From the NCBI GenBank assembly GCA_032622095.1, contig CP136065.1, positions 39,375,503-39,439,502 of the forward strand: a DNA stretch of 64,000 nt, read 5' to 3'. Below the pieces are notes generated by a model. The model was given only the letters and a program-made list of their open reading frames with translations. It did no database searches and was not told the DNA's origin. Position 1 is the stretch's first letter; every line of letters starts with the position of its first letter. The position numbers and the translations under genes were made by a program. Below, piece by piece: positions 1-8,680 of the stretch. The DNA is from Siphonodentalium dalli. Lineage: Eukaryota; Mollusca; Scaphopoda; Gadilida; Siphonodentaliidae.

Positions 1-590
1 CCGATCGCCCATGGCTGCATATGGGTATTCACTTCATGATATAATGTCCATTTCCGTGGTCAGGCAATCAGGGGAGGAGCGGTCGGCGCCTTTTTCGATT
101 TCCCGTACCTGGTGGTTACGGCCGCCAGCAGGGGTTAACAGTGCCGTGTCCGCTCGAGCTATCTACTTGGGGATTGGAACTTTGGTACATTCGGGTTCAT
201 TCTACACGATAGTGCAAACCCTATCTCGCTCGGACCCCTAGGGGCGGGTGTTAATTTCGGCGTTATTGCGTACATTTATAGCGAATGGGGCAGCAGCGCA
301 TGGGTTAATTTATACACTTCCGCTGCAGCTAGCGAATTGTCCGATCGCCCATGGATGCATATGGGTATTCACTTCATGATATAATGTCCATTTCCGAGGT
401 CAGGCAGTCACGGGAGGTGCGGTCGGCGCCTTTTTGGATTTCCCGTACCTGGCGGAAACTGCCGCCAGTCAGGGGTTAACAGTGCCGTGTCCGCTCGAGC
501 TATCGACTTGGGGATTGGAACTTTGGTACATTCGGGTCCATTCTACACGATAGTGCAAACCCCATCTCGCTCGGACCCCTGGGGGCGGTC
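1..590. repeat. 340-bp tandem repeat, about 1.7 monomers
   Basis: The first monomer begins CCGATCGCCCATGG at base 1 and the second begins with the same string at 341, giving a period of 340. The second copy follows the first closely (a few substitutions and small indels) to about 590, then departs into unrelated GGTCGGGTGCGG-rich sequence. It is the end of a satellite-like array or a dispersed repeat that continues off the left edge. A reading frame in it (11-241) has no recognisable protein features. Confidence 0.8.
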
Positions 591-1410
591 CGGTCGGGTG
601 CGGTCGGGTTTTAGTAGGACCCGTTTAAACTAACTGTTTGAATCCAATTGATATGGGACTAACTCAGTGCCAATACCGAATAAAGGGAAATTTAAACTCT
701 TGTCAACTAAATTGTTACTTTATGTTCCACCAATGTTGAGTATCGCCGTACTTAAAATTTCGAACTTTCATATCTTAGACCCACACATGTACCATTCTAG
801 ATCGATTGTGCCCAAATTTGATGAGGGGATGAGACATTCCTATAGCTTAAACCGAATCTAAAACGTCCCCCGACATATACCCGATATAACTTACCATATA
901 AAGACAATTTGGCACTGGTAGCCCTCGTTGGCATGCACTGGTAGTTCGCCGTGCCATTTTCTGTGATCACCGCCCCTCGTTTCGATTTATTTTCGTGTAT
1001 TTCCAACTAATACACGCCAGTGATTTCGATGTGTACGTTTTGCCAATAGATTCCGCTGCATGAATTTTATAAAAAATTCCGCAAGTTATGCTCAGGAATC
1101 AAACAAAACGCACTAGAATACCGATTAGGGCCAAGTTTGACCTCCACCCTACGAGTTTGTACACCCTATTTTTCTGCTTTAAACGAAGGTCAGATCGCCC
1201 AGAGTCGAACTGAACATCACCAGGTGACCTCTCCACTGGGTAAATACAAAATTGATCGTATATACCTTTCCATTGTCTTTTGTTTTGTTATTTAGCCGTC
1301 AAGTTCTAATTATTGTACCATCATATCGCTCAAAAACACTGGTATTCTCCTGTACAGCACTGGTATTCTGACGTTCACACTGGTATTCCGCGAGCCGATT
1401 GGACAGTGTG
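591..1410. other. Non-coding stretch, no gene seen
   Basis: Unique-looking AT-rich sequence between the 340-bp repeat and the left border of duplication unit 1. Only short unrelated open frames occur. I recognise no RNA gene, TIR or tandem repeat. Confidence 0.5.
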
Positions 1411-1714
1411 TGGCTAGAAGGTATATAAGTAATCATCTTATGGGTCGGGGGGGGTATGGTTTCTGATATAGGATGGTCGGGGTATGGTTTCTCATATAGC
1501 ACTTGCCTGACTATTATGGGGCACTTTGTTAATAACCTTCAGAATTTATCAGGCCGTGACCATGCATGTATTTAGGGAACTGACTAATTTATGTGACAAT
1601 TTTAACTACCGTTCCTGATCGGTTCTCGCGCGGTAACTCAGTCTGATATTCGGTCTGTGTCTAGTTAACTATAATTAATATACGTGTTCATATTTTAAGT
1701 TACAGTGTCTGCAG

Positions 1715-2187
1715 TTGTCTGCTATTGCCCGGTGCATGTATCAGGCGAGGTGGGACCAATACCACCGACACAAACCGGAGGGTGGTATATCCCCCGTCGT
1801 GCCTGGTACCATGCACGCTATACCAGACAACTGGAGAAACTGTAACGTATTTACCATATCGACATTTTTCAATGAAGACTGTAAAAGACCAAAAAATAAC
1901 TCACCGTACACTTTGTTCGACGTGAAATCTGATAACATATTCCAGTTAGTTGAGGGGATGTAACTCTGCGGTATATATTAATGTATATACATGTACTCGA
2001 AAACTAACAATCACCACTAAAACGTACCAACAAGTTTCTGCAAGTGGAACGCAAAATAAAGGTCGTGAATAGCTTGCGACCAATGGTTCGACCAGGCCCG
2101 CACAGTAGTGTTGATTTAAGCCATGTGTGTTTCCCCAATGATCCCATTCAAGTTTTCAGTGCAGAGAAAGATGACGTCAAAATTTGA
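1715..2187 (+). pseudogene. Conserved plus-strand reading frame of unknown function, interrupted
   Basis: An 82-codon frame (1715-1963) has a core EGGISPVxPGTMHAIPDNWR and FFNEDCKRP that recurs at 20561-20809 and in 44483-44860. About 110 bases after its stop a second stretch reads VNSLRPMVRPG... to FSAEKDDVKI and a stop at about 2187. In unit 3 the two stretches are joined in one 125-codon frame because about 170 bases are absent. No intron borders fit the difference cleanly, so a deletion in unit 3 or an insertion in units 1 and 2 is likelier than splicing. I do not recognise the protein, and coding status is unproven. Confidence 0.25.
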
Positions 2188-2705
2188 TCTTTGACCTCGT
2201 ACTCCAAAGATGGAAATGAACACGGCACGCATGCAGTTATGTCATAAGAAAACAACTCTTCAATAGTCGAACAACAAATTCTATGTCAATGGAATTCGTT
2301 CTATTTATCATATAAATAAGTAAAGAAGCTAACGTCACGATCATCAGTCACATATTCGATCGGATCCACCAGCTGACTTGACATGCCAATTGAAGAGGTT
2401 AGTGAGTAACCTTGGTCAGCAAGTGTTTCGATGCTATACAAGGACTGGTGAAAGCTAAGGATAGTCACCAATCGAATGTCAAATCATGTACATATGTTTG
2501 ATAAATATATTTTTATTTTATCATAAAATACAAAAAAATGACAATAATATAATTACTCCTGGCTATTGTTTTGACATTATTATTTTTTCATATCTACATG
2601 TAATTGGAACATTTTACCATCATGATCAGTATTAAATACTTAATGATCAGTATTAATAATCAGTATACAATTACAGTTATCTAGGCGCATTGTAATCCAA
2701 ATATT

Positions 2706-2866
2706 GGTCATGTATACATGTTACTCGGGACAGGCTATGGTCATGTATACATGTTACTCGGGACAGGCTATGGTCATGTATACATGTTACTCGGGACAGG
2801 CTATGGTCATGTATACATGTTACCCGGGACAGGCTATGGTCATGTAGCATGTTACTCGGGACATCC
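2706..2866. repeat. 33-bp minisatellite, about 4.8 copies
   Basis: The unit is ggtcatgtatacatgttact followed by cgggacaggctat. It is absent at the matching place in block A copy 2 (near 21540), so it expanded in copy 1 or was lost in copy 2. Because 33 is a multiple of three, both strands stay open, giving two spurious repetitive frames. Confidence 0.9.
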
Positions 2867-2999
2867 AAACCCTTTCAATCATTGTCCAACATGTTGTGTT
2901 TCCATGTGGTTTCTCTTAATATCATATAGACTCGAGTGGTTTGGACGGTAGACCTATGTTTTTGTGCGAGTTCGGAGTGCTGCAGTTTTCGCAATGCCC

Positions 3000-3085
3000 A
3001 GCAATAATCTTTAGATGTCTTCGAGTGTGTAATTCACAGCAATAATCTTTATATGTCTAATAGTCTGTAATTCACATTTCCGATT
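3000..3085. repeat. About 39-bp repeat, two copies in unit 1
   Basis: The unit AGCAATAATCTTTAGATGTC... ending GTAATTCAC occurs twice here, four times at 21679-21830 and once at 46029-46070. Copy number therefore differs between the three paralogous blocks. Confidence 0.8.
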
Positions 3086-3724
3086 GTATATTAGTCGTTA
3101 AATTTCACATTTATATTTGGTTTGAGGCGGAGGGAAAAGTGCATCTTTTCGAAATGGTGGTTACTAACCTGATATCAGGACAACATCCGGTTTAGCGACC
3201 TGGCATAGTGACTACATTCTCATGCCAGGTGAGTAATTCTGGTCGCTAATTTGAATTGGAGACATGGTAATATACATGTATATATGGTCCCCGCATCAAA
3301 GGCTGGTGTATATGTGACGGTATCATTACGACACAATGATTAAAGGGACGAAAGGCCTTCACAGTGAGTCTGTGAGAACTTATCAAAACATTTAAATCCA
3401 TCACGATCGAGAACACGAGGAAATATATCGAATATAATAATCCTCCAATAACGATATTTCGCTTTTCGAATTCAATTTTATGTAAACAAACCCTTTACAG
3501 CGATTTGTCTTGAACATCGCATATCGTGCAGTACAACAGATATTTAGTCTGATCTCCAGAATAGTTCTCAATGCTTTGACCTGTTCCAATGTTTACCGTC
3601 ACGTGTTGATGTCAATATGGTATTTTATTGGACTACGACGATAATGTACATGTAGCTGTAACAGTAATGTTACATAACAATTGTTTTGACGGAATCTCGT
3701 TACTGGACAATTATATATTAACCC

Positions 3725-5220
3725 GTTCTATACTAAAACATCATCGACGAGTAGTTATCCCATAGGAAATGTTCAGATAATAAGTTTAACCATTTTTTTT
3801 ACTAAAGTATCATCGACGAGTAGTTATCTCATAGGAAATGTTCAGATACTAAGTTTAACCATTTCTATACTAAAGCATTATCGGTGAGTAGTTATCCCAC
3901 AGAACATGTTCAGATAATAAGTTTAACCCTTTCTATACTAAAGCATCACCGACGAGTAGATATCTCTTAGGAAATGTTCAGATAATAAGTTTAACCCTTT
4001 CTATACTAAAGCATCACCGACGAGTAGATATCTCTTAGGAAATGTTCAGATAATAAGTTTAACCCTTTCTATTCTAAAGCATCATCGACAAGTAGTTATC
4101 TCATAGGAAATGTTCAGATAATAAGTTTAACCATTTCTACACTAAAGCATCACCGACGAGTAGTTATCTCATAGGAAATGTTCAGATAATAAGTTTAACC
4201 CTTTCTACACTAAAGCATCACCGACGAGTAGTTATCTCATAGGAAATGTTCAGATAATAAGTTTAACCCTTTCTATTCTAAAGCATCATCGACAAGTAGT
4301 TATCTCATAGGAAATGTTCAGATAATAAGTTTAACCCTTTCTATTCTAACGCATCACCGACGTGTAGTTATCTCATAGGAAATGTTCAGATAATAAGTTT
4401 AACCCTTTCGATAGTAAAGTATCATCGACGAGTAGTTATCTCATAGAAAATGTTCAGATAATAAGTTTAACCATTTCTATACTAAAGCATCATCGACGAG
4501 TAGTTATCCCATAGGACATGTTCAGATAATAAGTTTAACCCTTTCTATACTAAAGCATCATCGACGAGTAGTTATTCCATTGGAAATGTTCAGATAATAA
4601 GTTTAACCCTTTCTATACTAAAGCATCATCGACGAGTAGTAATCCCATGGGACATGTTCAAATACTAAGTTTAACCCTTTCTATACTAAAGCATCATCGA
4701 CGAGTAGTTATTGCATTGGAAATGTTCAGATAATAAGTTTAACCCTTTCTATACTAAAGCATCATCGACGAGTTGTTATTTCATTGTAAATATTCAGATA
4801 ATAATTTCAGTAACCGACCGTCTGTTGCACTTATTATCTGAACATATCCCTCAATAAATAGGACTCCTTCCGTAATAAGTTTAATCATTTATATACTAAA
4901 GCATCATCCACGAGTAGTTATCCCATAGGAAATGTTCAAATAATAAGTTTAACCCTTTCTATACTAATGCATCATCGATGAGTAGTTATCTCATAGGAAA
5001 TGTTCAAATAATAAGTTTAACCCTTTCTATACTAATGCATCATCGATGAGTAGTTATCTCATAGGAAATGTTCAGATAATAAGTGTAACCATTTCTATAC
5101 TAAAGCATCATCGACGAGTAGTTTTCTCATAGAAAATGTTCAGATAATAAGTGTAACCATTTCTATACTAAAGTATCATCGCCGAGTAGTTATCCCATAG
5201 GAAATGTTCAGATAATAAGT
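3725..5220. repeat. 68-bp tandem array, copy 1 (about 21 units)
   Basis: The unit reads CTTTCTATACTAAAGCATCA, then TCGACGAGTAGTTATCTCAT, then AGGAAATGTTCAGATAATAA, then GTTTAACC. It is interrupted near 4787-4865 by a copy of the hairpin that also closes the array at 5200-5268. Stops occur in all frames and spacing is head-to-tail without spacers, so it is neither coding nor CRISPR. The matching arrays are 22861-25085 (about 27 units plus an insertion) and 46752-46800 plus 57148-57421 (about 5 units). Confidence 0.95.
4787..4847. repeat. Internal hairpin copy in the 68-bp array
   Basis: The array sequence TATTCAGATAATAA is followed after a short loop (CAGTAACCGACCGTCTGTTG) by its inverted complement TTATTATCTGAACATA and then CCCTCAATAAATAGG. 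It is a copy of the array-terminal hairpin, stranded inside the array, as if two arrays had been joined. Confidence 0.7.
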
Positions 5221-5268
5221 TCAACAACCGACCGTTGGTTGCACTTATTATATTATCTGAACATTTCC
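5200..5268. repeat. Array-terminal hairpin, copy 1
   Basis: GGAAATGTTCAGATAATAAG (5200-5219) pairs with the inverted complement ending ATCTGAACATTTCC (5268) around a loop that itself contains CAACC/GGTTG. The right arm has a few extra bases (TATAT). CTCAATAAATAGG follows in every copy (5200, 25060, 57422). Each array thus ends with one inverted piece of its own repeat. Confidence 0.8.
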
Positions 5269-5291
5269 CTCAATAAATAGGAAACCTTAAC

Positions 5292-5638
5292 GTGCATTCC
5301 TACAAATCTATAATAGACCCTTCCGATGAACACGTTTTAACTGACTGTGAGAATCCATTTGCTATAGAGCGGGTTAATAATGTAAATAAGAACAGTCGAT
5401 CTATTTTACATGGACCTGCTGGTCATAGTTTTACAAATGTTGCAGCTTGCATGCCTTTTTACAAGTATCCAATGCAAATGCATTGAGTCCCTTCAATGGC
5501 CTAAAATATATTAAACCAGTGCGTCGTATGCCCCCTCGCGCGGTCGTGATATTTATACGAGGCCGCACGTGGAATATTAACATGAAAGGACGCTATGTTT
5601 CTCAGCGCCACATCGATGAATTCAGTAGGCAGTATTGA
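5292..5638 (+). pseudogene. Frameshifted copy of a 115-codon plus-strand frame
   Basis: This matches the uninterrupted frame at 25152-25499, but a one-base difference in the T-run at about 5458 splits it into 5292-5486 and 5447-5638. It lies antisense, just beyond the 3' end of the TRIM gene. I do not recognise the product. The break here and the decay in unit 3 argue that it is not a maintained gene. Confidence 0.25.
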
Positions 5639-5805
5639 GTATTCCCTATACAGTTATTGATACCTCTCCCCCAAAACGACGTATACACATAGTATAAACG
5701 AGCCACAACATCTCTCTTAGGATGTGACCATCACACACATTCCGCGTGCTTGTTTACTTTGTTTGAATGAATTATCGAGTTCTCGAAGTTCATAATGTTT
5801 CTTGC

Positions 5806-5855
5806 TGCATCCATCGGATAAGACCCACCACATGGTATCGTTACGAGATGTGTCA
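5806..5855 (-). pseudogene. Relic NHL-blade fragment downstream of TRIM copy 1
   Basis: Read on the minus strand, this piece after the stop codon encodes THLVTIPCGGSYPMDA, a clear match to the blade 4-5 junction of the adjacent gene (THIITIPCGGSNPMG in copy 2). It is present in all three units (also about 25666-25712 and 58077-58140). It is the remnant of an older NHL segment in the 3' flank or 3' UTR. Confidence 0.65.
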
Positions 5856-5879
5856 TGTACGTGAAGTTCCCTCGATATT

Positions 5880-7349
5880 TTACAGCTGACTCACGTATGC
5901 TGTGATCGAGTCGTTCGCAGCGTTTGAAACCATGAAGCACATCCTGGCAGGGTTGACACATATTCCGACGGGTCCGGTTACTGATATAACGGAGCGACTA
6001 CGTTCTCCGTCACGGCTCAATTCCATCACTTGATTATTGTTGTTATTGCAGACGTAAATGTTGTCGCCGAACACACACACGCCCGCCGGACTAGACCCGC
6101 CACATGATATCGTGCTGAGATGTGACGCGAGATCCGGGGACAACACTACCACGTGATGTGCTTTATAATCCGTCACAAACACGGCGTCGAACTCTGGAGA
6201 TACAGCCACGCCATTTGGACACGTGAAGGCGTGTGACGACTGAGCAATGACGTCACCACTCGTTGTTAGAGCGCACACGCGACGATCGCCGGGACATGTA
6301 ACGACTAATCTGTCCTCGACGGATCCGATACCTCTACACCCTCCGGATACAGTGAACGATGTTTGATGACTAAGATCGGATGTTTGATACACCGATATCA
6401 GAGAATTTAGATTGTGTGATACGTAGATATGATCATTTAGATGGCAGATACCAGACGGTTGAGAATTGATCACGAGGGCGACAGACTTGGTGATTTTACC
6501 GTTATGTGTTACCAACCTGAGCGTGAACGAATGGCAGGATGCAATTATCATATCCGACTGCGGACTTTTGTTGAGGAACGCCATCACCGACCGAGTTCCT
6601 CCGCATGAAAAGTTGAATTCCTTTACTAATTGAACGATAGGCTTCTGACAAATAGCCACATCACACGAATCATTCAAAATCTGCTCAACAGAATCCAAAA
6701 CTCCTTTATTGATGACGGCCTCGTAATCTATCGGCGATAACTTTTCGAAATCTCTGAGCAGACTCTTTGAATTGGAAATAGTTTGATGGAGCTTGACTGA
6801 GCGCTCATTCAAAGATTTAACCCTTTGTGCAGCAGATACTTCTGAAGTAGCCTGTGCGTCGACAGGAACGTCCTCTCCTCTCGAACGTGATTCCGCCTCT
6901 TTTTCTGATAACAATTCTACTTGTCTCTCTTTCTTAAGTTCGGACAGAACGTTTACTATCTTATCTACACTCTTTGCTGACAACTTGTGCTTTGACATTG
7001 CATCTCTAACGCGATTGAGCGTTTTCTGCTCGCAGTCATCCACGATCCGTCGAATCTCAGAAAATAAATTCTGAACCTCCGTCACCATATCCATCTCTCT
7101 TCCGTCCTGTTTGGTCAGCCAACCGGGAACAGATTCCTGCTTCTTGTTTGCTTCCGAGAATAATTTATCAAGATCTGATTCGAATTGTTGGACATCCGCT
7201 TCCATCTTTGCTATCACTTTTGACAGATCTTCGAGTTGACATTTTGGATATGCAACTGCATGGCATGAGGCACAGCAAGGTATAATGTGGGTGTCAGAGA
7301 ATGAGTCAATGGGTTGGGGGTGCAGTTCACAAAATTCTGCAGCCGACAT
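5880..7349 (-). CDS. RING-less B-box/NHL (TRIM-like) protein, copy 1
   Basis: This 489-residue protein belongs to the TRIM-NHL-like group, whose members use the propeller to bind RNA or protein partners. Residues 7-37 form a B-box-like site (C7, H10, H21, C25/C26, C29, C37). The usual Cys at 18 is Ser here (SFSDTH), and the family His at 34 is Tyr. Residues 38 to about 215 are helical, coiled-coil-like and charged. From about 250 to 489 are six NHL-like blades with GVAVSPE, VFVTDY and GDNIYVCN motifs. No RING is present, so ligase activity is doubtful. Compared with copy 2 it has an in-frame 8-codon deletion after AESRS and 3 fewer codons in blade 1. The start is supported by a strong -3 A, an in-frame TAA 6 bases upstream, and conservation in all copies. 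Confidence 0.9.
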   Translation of the reverse strand: MSAAEFCELHPQPIDSFSDTHIIPCCASCHAVAYPKCQLEDLSKVIAKMEADVQQFESDLDKLFSEANKKQESVPGWLTKQDGREMDMVTEVQNLFSEIRRIVDDCEQKTLNRVRDAMSKHKLSAKSVDKIVNVLSELKKERQVELLSEKEAESRSRGEDVPVDAQATSEVSAAQRVKSLNERSVKLHQTISNSKSLLRDFEKLSPIDYEAVINKGVLDSVEQILNDSCDVAICQKPIVQLVKEFNFSCGGTRSVMAFLNKSPQSDMIIASCHSFTLRLVTHNGKITKSVALVINSQPSGICHLNDHIYVSHNLNSLISVYQTSDLSHQTSFTVSGGCRGIGSVEDRLVVTCPGDRRVCALTTSGDVIAQSSHAFTCPNGVAVSPEFDAVFVTDYKAHHVVVLSPDLASHLSTISCGGSSPAGVCVFGDNIYVCNNNNNQVMELSRDGERSRSVISVTGPVGICVNPARMCFMVSNAANDSITAYVSQL

Positions 7350-7371
7350 GATTTATCTGAAAATAAAATCG
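7350..7371 (-). promoter_or_regulatory. Probable 3' splice site just upstream of TRIM copy 1
   Basis: On the minus strand the sequence is GATTTTATTTTCAG, then ATAAATC, then the ATG. The T-rich tract and CAG make a good acceptor. The 7-base leader contains TAA in frame, so the upstream exon can only be 5' UTR. The same arrangement occurs at 27248 and 59674. The donor is not located with certainty. Confidence 0.55.
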
Positions 7372-7429
7372 TTCTATAATTATGTTCTTGTCAACAGTTA
7401 CCATTTCACCCACATGGACAAAGTAAGAT

Positions 7430-7515
7430 ATATAGTGGATCTCCAACGAGTTATGTTGGGATATCAGATTTATGAAACGAGTTATGTTGGGATATAGAAT
7501 TTATGAAACGAGTAT
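7430..7515. repeat. 31-32-bp minisatellite seed, about 2 units
   Basis: Two units of CGAGTTATGTTGGGATAT...TTTATGAAA lie in the presumed intron. The same unit occurs twice at 27335-27400, and it is expanded to well over 100 copies upstream of TRIM copy 3 (59758 onward). Confidence 0.8.
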
Positions 7516-7837
7516 CGTAAATGTTATAAACAGCTAGTCGTAAACGAGTTGTGAATCAATTTTATCAGACGAGTTTTATCAAATCGTATATCCCAACAAA
7601 TCAATATCTTTAAAAGAAGCTGATAAATGCATTCAAGAACGTACATGTACGCCTTTGACTGAGAAAACTTTAGCGACGAAAAATATAGTCCGCCAATTTG
7701 CATCGTTGTTTTTTTGCCTATTTTCGTTAGTTGGACGATATTTTAACTTGAATGAACAAAGCAATCGTTTTGCAATGTCTGCTCTTAGTCTCATGTGCGG
7801 CTTTTCGAAAAAGTATTAATCCGCGCGGTACTTTTGT

Positions 7838-8174
7838 TGTTCAAACAATATCCATGGCTGAAATTCGATCAACTGTTGGATAGTTCCAACAATACCCCTG
7901 GCTGGAATTAAATCAACTGTTGGATAGTTCCAAGAATACCCCTGGCTGGAATTAGATCAACTGTTGGATAGTTCCAACAATACCCCTGGCTGGAATTAGA
8001 TAAACTGTTTGATAGTTCCAACAATACCCCTGGCTGGAATTAGATAAACTGTTGGATAGTTCCAAGAATACCACTGGCTGGAATTAGATAAACTGTTGGA
8101 TAGTTCCAAGAATACCCCTGGCTGGAATTAGATAAACTGTTTGATAGTTCCAACAATACCACTGGCTGGAATTA
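7838..8174. repeat. 44-bp minisatellite, about 7.5 copies
   Basis: The unit contains CTGTTGGATAGTTCCAACAA, TACCCCTGGC and TGGAATTAGA. Its GTTGGATAGTTCCAAC core is an imperfect palindrome. A single unit is found at 28278-28330 in unit 2, so the array arose in unit 1 or shrank in unit 2. Confidence 0.9.
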
Positions 8175-8680
8175 TTTTCATTTCAAACATTTCACCAATA
8201 AATGTGGGCTTCATGGTGTGAATATTGATTCAAATTTGAAATTCAAGATGAATGTTGGCAGCCACGTTTTATAACGAATTTCGGCAATAATCTACGGCTC
8301 GAGTCTAGAGGTCTCCCCGAAGATCCATATACAGTTTGGTGACCATAGGATGAGGGATGTGGCCATAGGGTGTGCCGAAGTATTTGGTCATACAAAGAGT
8401 AAAATCCAAGATGGCCGGTGGCAGCCATGTTTTTCTACCGATTTCGGAAAAAAATTATGGTTCCCATCTAGAAGTCACCACGAAGATGCGTATACAGTTT
8501 GGTGTTGATTGGAATCCAAGATGGCTGCTTGATTGATCCTAAACATGCCTGCAAATTTTAAAACCAATTCTCCAATAAATGCGGACTGCATGCTGTGTCG
8601 ATGGATTAAAATTTGAAATCCAAGATGGCTGCTGGCGGCCATGTATTTTTAACAAATTTGAGAACGAGAGGCCGATCACG
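8175..8680. repeat. Dispersed non-coding repeat with 'aagatggctgc' motifs
   Basis: Repeated motifs such as atccaagatggctgctggcgg and gatccatatacagtttggtga recur here and at 11041-11940 in about 250-bp units. The pattern resembles abundant uncharacterised mollusc repeats. No coding frame of substance is present. Confidence 0.6.

Larger units (their letters stand above)
1411..7833. repeat. Segmental duplication block A, copy 1
   Basis: Paralogous to 20252-27764 and to 44595-46800 plus 57148-59760. The left border is sharp: TGGCTAGAAGG at 1411 matches 20252, and upstream sequences are unrelated. Similarity runs, with array length changes, through the TRIM gene to the CCGCGCGG string near 7820 (27750 in copy 2). 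It contains a plus-strand conserved frame, a 33-bp minisatellite, a 68-bp array, a hairpin and the first TRIM-like gene. Stretches 2190-2700 and 3086-3720 hold no gene that I can see. Confidence 0.9.

Noticed and set aside
2677-2951. Overlapping repetitive frames on both strands (MLLGTGYGHVY and HDHSLSRVTCI repeats)
   Set aside because: Both arise because the 33-bp minisatellite unit is a multiple of three without stops. It is absent from the paralogous block A copy 2.
3725-5220. Possible CRISPR-like repeat array
   Set aside because: Units are directly adjacent with no unique spacers, in a eukaryotic context. It is a satellite-type tandem array.
6793-7074. 93-codon plus-strand frame (and 26660-26965, 59086-59391) conserved in all three units
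   Set aside because: It lies exactly antisense to the TRIM coding region, and its conservation follows from the minus-strand gene.
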